64,000 nucleotides of DNA from Ctena decussata (Eukaryota > Mollusca > Bivalvia > Lucinida > Lucinidae). How positions within the stretch are numbered: the first letter of the stretch is position 1; each line of letters opens with the position of its first letter. The notes under the pieces were generated by a model. That model ran no database searches and was not told where the DNA came from. It worked only from the letters and a program-made list of their open reading frames with translations. Position numbers and translations under genes: made by a program. Where the stretch lies: the NCBI GenBank assembly GCA_963989385.1, contig OZ022499.1, positions 76,012,203 through 76,076,202 on the forward strand, in the 5' to 3' direction. Positions 12,701 through 22,292 of this stretch are shown piece by piece.

Positions 12701-15700
12701 TAAGTAGGTATATCACTTGTGCTTTGCACTTGTGATATGACCTACTTAACAACTGACCTCCAAACAGTGTATTATTACTCAACAATTCACTGCTAGAGCT
12801 GATAAATTTCTTAAATATCAAAAAATTATCATCAGAACCCTCCATATCTGGAGTTCTGATTGGCATGATTAAAATTTATGAGTTCACAGCCATGTTTTGT
12901 CATTTTTCACAGGGAGGCAAATTTAGTGACTTCCTGTTTGCTTCTCTGGATGACAAAAACCCTTCCAAAAAGAGTTTACTCTTAATTTTTTCTTCTAGAA
13001 GAGCAAATAGACTCCTTTAAGAAAAGCCCCCATTCAGAAGGAGGGCAAACATGAAAATCAGGGCTGAATACTATGCCTTACTTGTCCTACTTGTCCCTTT
13101 TAACTCTGGACAAGTGAGAAATTTCATTTTACTTGCCCTCGGACAAGTATTAAAAATGTCATCAGTGGAAGTGTTTGAGGATAATTCTGAGATAGTTTTC
13201 ATATTTTCTCATGAAAACATATGTTGTGGGTTCCTGTTAGAATCGCTTTAAGGAAGCGATTCTGACAGGTGCCCACAAAATATGTTCTAATTCAAAACTT
13301 TGTGACAGTCAGCCAGTTCTAACAGGTGCCCACAACATTATGTTCTAATTCAAAACTTTATGACAGTTAGCCAAAAACTATCATCAGCTCTTCCTCTATT
13401 TATTATCTATTATTTCCTTTCTTGTTTTATGTATGCCTTTTTCCAGGCAAGTAAATATTTGTTTGGACAAGTTAATTTTGTCGATTTACTTGTCCATGGA
13501 CAAGTTAAAAATTTTGATGTTTCCACAGCCCTGTGAAAATGGCAAAGTTGCTTCCATATATATCCATTTACCTTAACTTCCCTGGTCATAATTTATTGAA
13601 AACTTGGCTATCATAATAGAACAGCTGATTTTCTCAGTACAAGTCATTGTCACATATTTCAGCTTGATTTGTCTCCGGCATTGTTAGGAAGAATTGTCTT
13701 AGAACGACATCTTGCTGCTACAAAATATGAGGGAGACTCCCGTAAGTTCATAGCACTGTATTAATCCTTTTTTGCAGTCCATGCATAAGTAAAAAGTGTA
13801 GATCCAGGTCAGACTCTTTAGGTAGTCTGCAGAGACGGCCAACAGTTTTATTACACATTCCTTAATATTTAACCAAAGGTGGCAGAGATGTTACAGTAAA
13901 AATTCTAAAAATTGGAACACCTAAATATATTGCTGTAATTGCCTTAAGAATGGAACAGTTTGTTTTACAATGCAGTAATGTGTCCAAAAGATCCAGGTGA
14001 AATGTAAAACAGTGAAGTTCCTCATGAGGAGCAGACTGATCTGGGTATGCACTGTTTGCTCAGAGTTGTCGGTCCCAAGACTTAGAATTTTTACAGTATT
14101 TATAAATGGCAAGTAGTAACACAGACATCATCATTTATCGGGATAAACTGAATTGAAATAACTGGAATTAGTGTTATTGATCTATGTCAATTGCACATGG
14201 CAAAACTGCATCATTGTCGGCCTTTTATATAGAATTATGAGGATTTTTATATGGAATTTTTAATTATTTTTGTGTTTGTGGAATTAAAAGAAATAAACAA
14301 ATTAAAAAGTTTAAAGTGTGTGTAAGAAAAAACATTGTACCATTGTGTTTTTAGTTTTTGTTTTGCCTTCAGTCTGTGTTGACAAAGTCGGACTTTGGCA
14401 TTAACATCAGTGAACATCAGTCGCCAGCCCCGTGAAGATTCAGTGTGTCTAACTCTTAGTTGAATCTGACAGATATTGATGTCCTTAAAGAAGGTTAACC
14501 TATAAAGTGCCAAAAATGAAAGTAGTTAAATTTTCTAACAGGATAGATCTAGATGAGGCGGCTCATCATGAGTTGCCTCATCTAGGTCTACACTGTTTGC
14601 CCTCTAGTCTTTGAATTCTTAATATGGCACAGTTTGGACAAGACATTTTTCAAGTTTTGCAGACACAAATTTTGTCATTTCCCACCTTAACACTTAATAA
14701 GGATCATCAGCAGGGAAAGTAACGGACATGCTTCCATTTCCAAAACGTACGTTTGTTTAGGGATACCTGTCCTTTTTATATGATTTCCAATTCTGTTTTT
14801 GTTTTTAGCTCCAAAGACAGTAGTAACACAGTATATGCGGGAACCATCCCTGATAGAAGATCCAGCAGTGGCTGTAGAGATACAACAGTGTATTCTAGTA
14901 GACGATCACTATGGACCACTCTGTGATAATATCAAACAGTATCCTTTACCCTTCTTTCCCTGGCTCCATGTAATCAATTTACAGGGTTGTAGGGATGCCA
15001 GGCTCTTAGAAAAAGCATCTGGAAAATGATTTTTTTAAGGTCAGGGGGTTTTGTGATTAGTCAGGGAAATTTGGAAAAGACTTGAAAAGCTAGGGAAAGT
15101 CGTCATTTACTCCTTTTGAACTGTCAGTCTACATGCTGGTATATATACTAACATGCAAAAGAAATGCTGCACCATTCTTCATTCTAACTGAAAGGTGAAG
15201 TGATTTGAACTTACAGAATATTTAGAGCATAGTTGTCATCATGAATCATATGATGTAGTAATCACACGGATTTGACCATTTTCTGCACACAATCAACAAG
15301 TTAATCTGAAGCATGGCTTTTGATAATATTTGACTAATTATGTCCAGGTCAAGAGTAAATAACTGTGTGATTGACATTAGATACAAAAGTTTCTTTCCAA
15401 GAAGTGACCTTCTAAAATTTGTCACTTTATTAGTGTACATGTAATACTGTGTATATGTACATTGTATACAAGGTTATATAAAAAATCTTATTACCTTAAC
15501 TGCCTTAGTTCTATAGGTCATGAATATGAATTCAAGCTATACAGAGAGCTAAACAAGCTTGGACTGTCTTATATAGGTAGAATCATTATGTTATTTTACC
15601 CTCAACATACAAAGTGTAGTTTTTGTCATTCCATCTACTCATTCTTCTGTACCACTGTCTATCCATTCATCATCCTTTACAGCATTGTTTTTGTTTACTC

Positions 15701-18700
15701 ATATCTCTGTATCCATGTCAGATTCTTTTCATTCTTGGTTTATGATATTACTACAGCATTACGTCTGCTACATACTATCCGGATCAGGCCCCTTGGTGGG
15801 GTTCGGGGTTGATAATTTGGATGTAGGCATTGTCATTACATCAAAGTTTTTTGTTAAACCTTTTTGAATTCCCACATTTCTGTATTTGCATGTCTGTTTG
15901 TTTTCATGATATCCATTTCATAGCTGAATAAATGCAGTACTACTGTGACTTGTAATATAACAGTTGTTAGTTCTATTATGATGACTTGTAGGTGAGGAAC
16001 AGATGAGAGCCAAGGGATATGACAAGACACCAGACGTGAAGCTGGAAGTGCCAATAGGTAAGTGTATTTGTCGTACAATGGACTCTCTTTACAACGACAG
16101 CATTTGTTCCCGAAAAATTTTGACGTTAAACTGAATTTGCTGTTGTAAAGAATGCATATTTAGAACAATTTAGCCATTCCATGCAAATCAAAATGACGTT
16201 ATAAAGAATTTTGCTGTTGTAATGAGTGCAGTTGTAAAGAGGGTTGACTGTATATATAGGGGTGTGGCGGAACTGACTGCTTGCTTGCTGAAAGAAAGAT
16301 AAAGCCTTAGATATAAAACTACAGGGAACTGGAAACAGATGTGAACATACATGAAATTTTTGTCTTGTCTGCAGCAAGCAGAAACAAGACATAGGTAATT
16401 CTTTTCTGGGTTTGCGGCATAAACATTCGTCAAGTTTTCTGGTTTAGCTGTTAATAGTGTGCATAGGTGTCAGGCCTACATTTGTTATCATTGGCTTTCT
16501 CTGCTCTTTGGCTTGTTTCAGTTGAAAGCTGTGTGGTTGGTTTTTGGCTCCCTGAATGAAAATTCAGGCTATTGTTGTCAACCTGGGCATTAGCATCAGC
16601 ATCTGCATTGGGCTGTTATAGGTTAAAAATTTTTGTGATGGGCAAGATGCTCTCAGATGAGCTATCTTTTATGCAGACAGGTCTTGTTTTTTCAGCTGTA
16701 GATGGTCATGTAGTTAATTGGATAGAGAGCAAGGCCTCTTTTGGTGATGAACACAGTCACAAAACCTACCTGAAAGACCAGTTCTGGAGCTACTGGAATA
16801 GGTAAGGAGTGTTTCAGCTGCAAGTTCAGTATAGTTCCTTTATAATGCTATTATGCTATTTTGGGGTTCCATTGAAGGCAAAGTGTTCTACAGTCTACTG
16901 TATATTTAATTTATTTTGGGAAGTTGGAGACATCTGTAATTTATATATATGTAGACCACCATTGTGTCTTTGATGTTGATCAGGAAAAATAAAGAAACTA
17001 ATTGACCCGTGACACGAGAAAACCAACAAAGTGGTTGTACGCCCAGTACAGACTCATATCGGCCTGGCCAACTGCCCAGTCTGATCAAAGTCTTCCCTGT
17101 CTGCATTGAGGTAGCTTAGACCTTTAGCTAGCCTTTTAGCACTTAGCGAAGTCTGATCAGACTGGGCAGATGTGCAGGCTGATCTGAGTCTGCGTTGGGA
17201 GCACAACCACTTTGTTGGTTTTCTGGTGTCACGGCTCTAATGATTAGGTTTTTCTGAGGCATTCTGCATATTCTGATAAATACAATTTCGGCAGATTTTA
17301 ATATGGTTGCCATATTCATATTGTTTTGCTGTATAATTAAAAAAGAAAATGGATTGTAATAAGTCTTCCACAAAAACTTAATGACATTTGATGATACCAT
17401 TCTCAATCAAATGCTGAGAACTTTTAAGACATCAACATCCTTTCAGTCAGATCATGAAAGATCTACAACAGGCATTGCCTAAAATCTTGTTTACCGTATA
17501 AATCCTAATAAACAACCCTGCCCTAATAATGCCCCCTGTATTAACTTGCATGAACTCCCGTTTGGTTCTCTGGATGAGGTGGCTCTTTGAAATGGGGTCT
17601 ACTCTTAAAGGATAGAATTTGCTCCTAGAGGAGCAAATTCTTCCCTTCAAGAGTTGATCCCTACTGAGAAGGGGGGCAAAAGTAGTAGAGATGCTTCCTC
17701 TGAAAGTATACCCATTCACCTTCACACTATTTGAGGTATTTTGGCAGTGGCTCATTTACTTTATGCTCTAAATAATGCCCTCCTTTTGTAAAATGCTACA
17801 CCCCAGGCACATTTAATAGGATTAATACAGTACATATATTGTTGCACTGATGTGATTTCAAAACATATCAGACTTAATAGGTCACACTGATGATACAGTG
17901 ACAGTTCATGGAGATTAGACTCTGGAAATATTACTTACACTCTCGTATGAAACCTTCTGAATATGAAATTGTTTTCAAAATCCATCTTAAGGTACATGTA
18001 TCTGTTGACTATACACGTTCTTGTCATGGGCAGTTTGCCCAGATAATAGTTGGTCCATTGCAGTGTATAGTGCATGAGTCAGTGGTAATATTGCCCCCAA
18101 CTTGTAATCATACGCTTTTTGCCCGTCCCCCTCTCCCTTCAGTCTCAGAGAAGGATGGGGGAAAAGTGTGAGGCAATCACCTTTCAATTATCCCCACAGT
18201 GAGTGATTAGTGCCTGGCTGTGAATTTCTTAGAGTGGGATGATTGCAGTTGTATTGGGAAACAGGGGACAAAGAGTGTGGCAGTGACTGTCGGCTTATGC
18301 CAATAGTGCAGGGCCTTATTAGGGCTGTGATGGATGAAGTCATAGTCCCCCCCCCCCCCCCTCCCTCTCTCAAATTCCCTTGGAGTGTGGGGTCATGGTT
18401 ACAAATGACTGGAGCATAAAAAGCAAACTTTGCATTCCTTAACCAGAGGTTGTATTAAGTAAACGGATACACTTTCAAGGGAAGCAACTTACGCAGTTTC
18501 ATTCTTGCCTCCCTTCTTGATGGCAGTCAACTCTTGAAGGAAAGAACTTGCTCCCATAGTAGCAAATTTTTTCCTTTAAGAGTATACTCTAGTGTGCTGA
18601 AATATTGGAACACCTAAAATATTAATTTTCCATTTGTTCCAAATGGAAAATTAATTGTTTTAGATGTCCCAATATTTCACAAATGGAAGATTAATGTTTT

Positions 18701-18981
18701 TATGTGTCCTAATATTTCAGCACACCAGGGTACTCCATAGGGCTTCTTTGTCCAGTAAAGCCAACAGGAAGTTTCTGTTTTAAAAAAATAGTGGGAAAAC
18801 ATGGTAGTGTAGCCATACACCTTCAATGTTGTTTGCAAACATTATTTACAGATTTGGTCCTGGGATGGTGATATACTGGTTTGGGTTCATTGATGAACTT
18901 GACGTTAATCAAGAAAAGGGAATTATTCTCAGAGACTGCTTTCCTGAAAATATTGTCAAGATGGATCCAACGGTTAGATGA
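6624..18981 (+). CDS. CDIN1: CDAN1-interacting nuclease 1 (C15orf41 family), 10 coding exons
   Basis: Join 6624-6715, 7552-7597, 9163-9227, 11667-11724, 13663-13741, 14809-14938, 15509-15576, 15992-16057, 16696-16801 and 18852-18981: 840 nt, 279 residues plus TGA, close to the 281 of human CDIN1 as I recall it. All introns are GT-AG and every join keeps frame. The protein reads [13 protein letters not shown] at its start and ends DPTVR. Recognition rests on long family matches such as [22 protein letters not shown] and [13 protein letters not shown]. The C-terminal half carries a PD-(D/E)xK nuclease signature: a helix with GHEYE (160-164), PD (193-194) and ESK (212-214), so the catalytic residues look intact. 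In vertebrates this protein binds codanin-1, and mutations cause congenital dyserythropoietic anaemia type I. Its in vivo substrate is not settled. The start is the first ATG after an acceptor at 6608-6609, so a 5' non-coding exon is implied but not located. Confidence 0.96.
6843..7057. mobile_element. TA-flanked TIR element with nested palindrome
   Basis: Left end GGGGAAAGTCGGGTAACTTC and right end are inverse to each other for about 40 bases with few mismatches, flanked by TA (6841, 7058). The middle holds a separate hairpin (agatgagacggctcat and its inverse) of the short palindromic family seen at 14541. Located in CDIN1 intron 1. Confidence 0.8.
7552..7597 (+). CDS. CDIN1: CDIN1 coding exon 2
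   Basis: Codes residues 31-46, ending in IFSQDYQ. It has a long pyrimidine tract before its acceptor and a gtatga donor. It ends in phase 0. Confidence 0.93.
7646..7715. repeat. short palindromic repeat, GATCAAACAGTG family
   Basis: gatcaaacagtgcaaacctt pairs with gtctacattgtttgcc, and gatcagactgctcc with its partner in the centre. Related copies: 9009-9112, 14541-14603, 27515-27572, 29604-29696 and 52118-52186. Confidence 0.7.
9009..9112. repeat. short palindromic repeat, same family, two-hairpin form
   Basis: gagcaaacagtgtagatcca and its inverse occur, then a second copy of the right half follows (gatctaggctgtttgcaaat). Lies in CDIN1 intron 2, about 50 bases before exon 3. Confidence 0.6.
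9163..9227 (+). CDS. CDIN1: CDIN1 coding exon 3
   Basis: Codes residues 47-67 plus two bases ([20 protein letters not shown]...), the basic N-terminal segment conserved in the family. Donor gtaaga. Confidence 0.94.
9698..9928. mobile_element. palindromic MITE, GAGCCGCGACACG family, copy 1
   Basis: Arms of about 100 bp: gagccgcgacacaagaaaac..gatcag and the inverse ending cacggctc. About 30 bp of unpaired centre (atggaggtagcttagaccc). CDIN1 intron 3. Confidence 0.9.
10424..10742. mobile_element. CAGCCCCGGATCCAG element with 5-bp target duplication, copy 1
   Basis: Ends CAGCCCCGGATCCAG and CTGGATCCGGGCCTG are inverse to each other. The flanks are TGGGT on both sides (10419-10423, 10743-10747). 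An internal hairpin (gagatctcattagaat...) sits at about 10497-10552. No coding sense. CDIN1 intron 3. Confidence 0.9.
11072..11433. mobile_element. TA-flanked element with CGCGAAA ends, copy 1
   Basis: Left attttcgcggtg and right cgcgaaaatt are inverse. A central hairpin pairs agttctttcattaacctg with its complement. A near full-length direct copy is at 48155-48513. Ends approach CCGTATACG between TA dinucleotides. Confidence 0.85.
11667..11724 (+). CDS. CDIN1: CDIN1 coding exon 4
   Basis: Codes residues 68-87 ([20 protein letters not shown], with the first Arg split across the intron). Acceptor tattgcag, donor gtagta, phase 0. Confidence 0.93.
11925..12279 (-). mobile_element. inverted-repeat element with TGTATTAATCCTA ends, copy 1
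   Basis: Ends actatattaatcctattaaa and the inverse of taggattaatacagt. It contains a hairpin of the GAATTTGCTCC family (aaggaaagaat...). The element at 17492-17832 is the same family in opposite orientation. CDIN1 intron 4. Confidence 0.8.
12604..12800. mobile_element. nearly perfect 197-bp palindrome
   Basis: agctctagcattgaattgtt...ggaggtcagttgt pairs with acaactgacctcc...aacaattcactgctagagct. The inner part repeats the same arm in degraded form (gtcagttgtaagtaggt). A half-site relative (acaattcactgtttgg) is at 12349. CDIN1 intron 4. Confidence 0.85.
13213..13375. repeat. foldback repeat with duplicated right arm
   Basis: aacatatgttgtgggttcct and its inverse form one hairpin; then a second right arm (ttctaacaggtgcccacaac..atgttctaattcaaaac) follows. 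The arrangement parallels the arm duplication in PAL1 at 41619-41913. Confidence 0.6.
13663..13741 (+). CDS. CDIN1: CDIN1 coding exon 5
   Basis: Codes residues 88-113 plus one base. It contains [15 protein letters not shown], which aligns with the human segment APSLMARLILERFL. Donor gtaagt. Confidence 0.94.
14541..14603. repeat. short palindromic repeat, GATGAGGCGGCTCAT type
   Basis: gatctagatgaggcggctca with its inverse, ending ctacactgtttgcc. Same type as the hairpin nested in 6843-7057. CDIN1 intron 5. Confidence 0.65.
14809..14938 (+). CDS. CDIN1: CDIN1 coding exon 6
   Basis: Codes residues 114-156 plus two bases, including [18 protein letters not shown] just before the nuclease domain. 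The donor gtatcc is weak but is the only one that keeps frame with exon 7. Confidence 0.93.
15509..15576 (+). CDS. CDIN1: CDIN1 coding exon 7
   Basis: Codes residues 157-179 plus one base, with the GHEYE helix at 160-164. Two AGs are available. Using the AG at 15507-15508 gives HSIGHEYE, while the one at 15515-15516 would run into TGA within three codons. The upstream site is therefore chosen. Confidence 0.92.
15992..16057 (+). CDS. CDIN1: CDIN1 coding exon 8
   Basis: Codes residues 180-201 plus one base and carries [10 protein letters not shown], which holds the first catalytic-motif pair PD (193-194). Donor gtaagt. A TA-flanked inverted-repeat element starts only about 18 bases into the following intron. 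Confidence 0.96.
16076..16250. mobile_element. Tc1/mariner-like MITE with TA target duplication
   Basis: Left CAATGGACTCTCTTTACAAC and right end (inverse CAGTCAACCCTCTTTACAAC) flanked by TA at 16074-16075 and 16251-16252. Lies just inside CDIN1 intron 8. Confidence 0.75.
16696..16801 (+). CDS. CDIN1: CDIN1 coding exon 9
   Basis: Codes residues 202-236 plus two bases. It includes the IESK motif (211-214) and the strongly conserved KDQFWSYWN stretch. Acceptor tttttcag, donor gtaagg. Confidence 0.97.
17004..17237. mobile_element. palindromic MITE, GAGCCGCGACACG family, copy 2
   Basis: Arms gacccgtgacacgagaaaac and inverse ending gtgtcacggctc, the same central gaggtagcttagacc as the other copies. 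CDIN1 intron 9. Confidence 0.88.
17492..17832 (+). mobile_element. inverted-repeat element with TGTATTAATCCTA ends, copy 2
   Basis: Reverse-orientation relative of 11925-12279: ataatgccctccttttgtaa and aataggattaatacag at the right end match the other copy's left end. The middle holds an intact GAATTTGCTCC hairpin (17577-17655). CDIN1 intron 9. Confidence 0.8.
18592..18726. mobile_element. foldback element with a third arm
   Basis: Left arm gtgtgctgaaatattggaac..attaattttccattt pairs with aaatggaaaattaatt; a second right arm follows and ends cctaatatttcagcacac. Fragments of the arm are at 7797 and 13912. It is 120 bp upstream of CDIN1 exon 10. Confidence 0.75.
18852..18981 (+). CDS. CDIN1: CDIN1 terminal coding exon 10
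   Basis: Codes residues 237-279 and the TGA stop at 18979-18981. [17 protein letters not shown] matches the family C-terminus. The last residues (KMDPTVR) differ from vertebrates. Confidence 0.95.
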
Positions 18982-19343
18982 CCAGGATTACTTTGCATAC
19001 TGACTGATAATTGGTGTAGTAGATATTCATACGGTCACACCATTCATTGGACGTGGTGATATGTTGCTAAAGTGGAGACCGAAGATTGCTTGGCGAGATT
19101 CTAGGAACATTTCATCGAAGAAGTCAGTGGGGAGAAATGTTGATCATATAAATCTCTAACCGGAAGAGAATGTCCCCGAAGTCAGCACATTCATATGATT
19201 TTCACTGTAAACTGCAGGTACAAAAACCTTACAGACTTGATGCACTGCTCACTTTCAGTTGTTTGATTCTAATGAACAGTTATTTTATTTGGGGAGAAAA
19301 GTGACATAATGACTTCCAAGTTAGTCAAACTGAGCTGTTCTAA

Positions 19344-19349
19344 AATAAA
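19344..19349 (+). other. candidate CDIN1 poly(A) signal
   Basis: AATAAA lies 363 bases after the CDIN1 stop, and the first repeat begins soon after at 19412. This makes 18982 to about 19370 a plausible 3' UTR. Confidence 0.45.
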
Positions 19350-19411
19350 ACTGATACATGTACATTATGCACATGTTGCCCCTACCAAATTCAATAGCAG
19401 AACAGGCCATA

Positions 19412-19533
19412 GTGGATGGATGGCTTGTGATTGATTTCTTACAGTATTCCAGTCATATCAGGACATTGGGAAGATGAAAGGCTGTTTGCAATGGAACCCT
19501 GTTTATGGTTGAAAAGATTTGCGCCTCCAGAGG
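19412..19533 (-). mobile_element. 5'-truncated SINE body
   Basis: Matches the body of the SINE at 48824-49022 (tggatggatgg tail, atatcaggac, gatgaaaggctgt, aatggaacccygttta, cgcctccag). It stops before the tRNA-like head, the usual 5' truncation of a retroposed copy. Confidence 0.75.
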
Positions 19534-19597
19534 AAAATAAAACTTAAGAATATAAAAAATATCTTTATTTTTCACAACTTTAAGCAAACATAAAATA

Positions 19598-20783
19598 TAC
19601 TCAACAGCAAAAGAAACGCATATTTTTAGTGTCTTGTTTTGCCTCATGAAATGTAATGATATTTTACTTTTAACTTAGTACTGGGATTTGCCTATACGTG
19701 GCCATAAGTTCTGCAGCATTTTCTTGTCACAGTGCAATTCTCCGAAAAAGATATGAAGATTTATGTCAAAAAGGCAAAAATTACAAAATTCAGGCTCATA
19801 GTGGCAAAAAATGAATCATCAATACGATTTTGCTAGACGTGAGTTCAGCATGATAAACCAACTGGAAAACGGTATAAAACTTTAAAAAATTGATTCTTAT
19901 ACAGTTAAATCGCACATGCAAAAAATCTGCATTTTTCCAACGTTTTTCGAAGTTTTTGAAAATCGTCTGAATCATCAAATTATTAGAAAAATATGGTAAT
20001 TTGGTATTCAAAATGGGTAAGGCTATGGGTAAAGAACCCGTTTCAAACAAATTTTGGTTTGAAATGAGAACGTATTTTGCTCACTTCCGGTTTGAGTAAC
20101 GAAATTTAAAAGCCGATAAAAATGTTTTCCTGGAAAAAAAACCTTGTCTTCCGATTTGCTAACCGTAGACTGCCCTTCATGATCAAGATGCTGTATAATT
20201 TTCATTCCATTTTGTCCAGTGATTTCAAGGATCCAGCGCCAAAAAGTTCAATCTATGGTGGCATTGTTGGAAGGACGTACAGAGCTACTTCCCTTTGTTA
20301 AATACTCCATTTGATTGTGACCATGTACCCTTTTATTTAACCCGAATTGGAGTCAATTTCCAATTTGGTTTGCTGACAAATCCAAAACATTTTCTTTTAC
20401 TATCGCAAAACTTGCCTACTTTACGGTATTTGCATGAAGGGGCATAACTTTGCTTGTAACGAGTAACCAATGCTGAAAATGCTTGATGATGTTTCTGAGT
20501 CATTGTAGCGTCCTAGATAAGGAGGGCGTCAGTTTTGGGGCCAGGTACAACTCAGTTCAAGACACTGAGTTAACTGATCAGTTTTTGTGAATTTCGAGAT
20601 TGACCCCTTGGTTGTTTTACTATTTCGTTACGCATGAATAAACAAATAAAATTTTAATTAGTTTGCGACGAAGTGTACTCCATGCAATGATAATATCTTC
20701 CCTGGTTTGCCAATTTCAGCAGATTTTCATTTTGACATAAAAACACCAAAAAGAAACATATGCGTTATTTTTGCTTTTGAGTA
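19598..20783. mobile_element. 1.19-kb TIR element without recognisable transposase
   Basis: Ends TACTCAACAGCAAAAGAAAC... and the inverse TACTCAAAAGCAAAAATAAC... agree over about 25 bases with three mismatches, each flanked by TA. The interior has only short open frames (84 and 60 codons on the - strand) that I do not recognise. Probably a non-autonomous Tc1/mariner-type derivative; the superfamily is inference from the TA flanks. Confidence 0.7.
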
Positions 20784-20889
20784 TACTTTGGTATATTGCA
20801 CATATTTCAGTGTTTCCTTCACGGTATAACAACAATTATTATGGCACAACAACTATTAAGGCAACACATGTTTGCTCCTATTCAATTAA

Positions 20890-21105
20890 GATGAATGGGT
20901 ACACCTCCATGTTTTCTGCCAGTTTTACATGGGGAAACAACTTTTGTGATTTCCTGTGTTTTGCTTCTCATTTGAGGAAAGTTTTCCAAAAATGGGATCT
21001 CCAAGGTGAGCAATTCTTTCCATTAAGAGTTGACTCCCATTGAAAAGGAATGCCAAAATCAAAATGGCAGAGTTGTTACTCCTGAAAGTGTACCAATTCA
21101 CCCTA
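20890..21105. repeat. GAATTTGCTCC-family element, degraded
   Basis: Begins atgggtacacctccatg, includes acttttgtgatttcctg and ttaagagttgactcccattg, and ends gtgtaccaattcaccct. The left and right ends are mutual inverses. The central hairpin is mostly lost. Confidence 0.55.
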
Positions 21106-21675
21106 AATAAGCCAACATTTTGTGAATGACAATGAGCTTTTAAACTAATAACTTTTAAAAAGAAAACATTTGGTGCAGAAAATCATCTGAATTAAACTTT
21201 TCTCTTTGCTATATTTTTATAGCAGAAAAACAAAACACAAGCCCTGAAACTGACCAGCTACATATTTTTTTTTTTGGATACAAATATTTTCAAGCAAAGG
21301 TGCATACTGTGAGATTACTATGACAAAGATCAGGATGTGCAAAATATTTCGCAGAAGAAAATTTAGTTTACTTTTTTTGTTTTGTAATAAACAGGGCAAT
21401 GCATATGCAATCAGCAAAGGTTCAGCTCAGCTCAGCCTGTGCATCCCTGCCATCTTATCAGAGCCTTCCCTGTTTACAACACCATTTGTATGGACCCTCA
21501 CAAATCTACAGGCACCAATAGAAAGCTCCAGCACTTTTTCACATACTGGTTTGAGTCTTTCCTGTTTGGGATAGGTCAAGCCACCCTTGTGTGTGACACA
21601 ATTTTCATCCCAAGCATTTGGTTATCTGGAGCTCTGACAAAATGAGGCTGGAGCACCCATCTTAAGCTGTACAGG

Positions 21676-21893
21676 TATGTCACATTTCTCTGCCATTTTT
21701 CAAAGGGAAGACAACTTTTGTGACTTCCTGTTGGCTTCCCTGCACAACAAAGCCCTTCCAAAATGGGGTCTACTATTAAAGGGAAGAATTTGCTCCTAGG
21801 GGAGCAAATTCTTTCCTTTAAGAGTTGACCCTTAATGAGAAGGGAGACAAAAGGGTAGAGTTGCTTCCCCTGAAAGTGCACCCATTTACCGTA
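21676..21893. mobile_element. GAATTTGCTCC-family foldback element, well preserved
   Basis: cttttgtgacttcctgttgg on the left, perfect central hairpin (gaatttgctcctaggggagc and rest of arm), then gaagggagacaaaa, gttgcttcccctgaaagtg on the right. Other recognisable members: 6455-6560, 8800-8885, 12895-13070, 38310-38420 and 41392-41593. Confidence 0.75.
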
Positions 21894-21933
21894 ATAAAGA
21901 CAGGTGCTCAGATTCTGTTAAAGAAAGAAAATA

Positions 21934-22154
21934 AGCTGCGACACAACAAAACCAACAAAGTGACATGTGCATCACATGAAGACACAGATCAGCCTTGGCA
22001 TCTGCCCAGTCTGATCAGAGTCTTCATTTATCTAAGTGTCTACGCTACCTCCCTGCCAATAACAAAGACTGAACAGAATGGGTGAATGCCCAGGCTGATC
22101 TGAGTCTTTGCTGGGCCTCCATGCCATTTTATTGGTTTTGTCGTGTCAATGCTC
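21934..22154. mobile_element. palindromic MITE, GAGCCGCGACACG family, copy 3
   Basis: agctgcgacacaacaaaacc on the left, inverse ending gtcaatgctc on the right. More diverged than the other copies. Confidence 0.82.
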
Positions 22155-22292
22155 AAATGGTTTGTACAGGGCGGTAGTTTGCCTCTTTAACTTTTCTTAA
22201 ATTTCTTTCAGGAGGCAGCTCCCTTTGTCTCCTATTGCATGCTCATTTTACAGTACAATGCAATACTGATCTAATTTTCCAGAAAAATAAAC

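Noticed and set aside
15462..15812. 116-codon frame overlapping CDIN1 exon 7
   Set aside because: Most of it is intron 7; the true exon uses part of this region in the frame giving [13 protein letters not shown] and ends at 15576.
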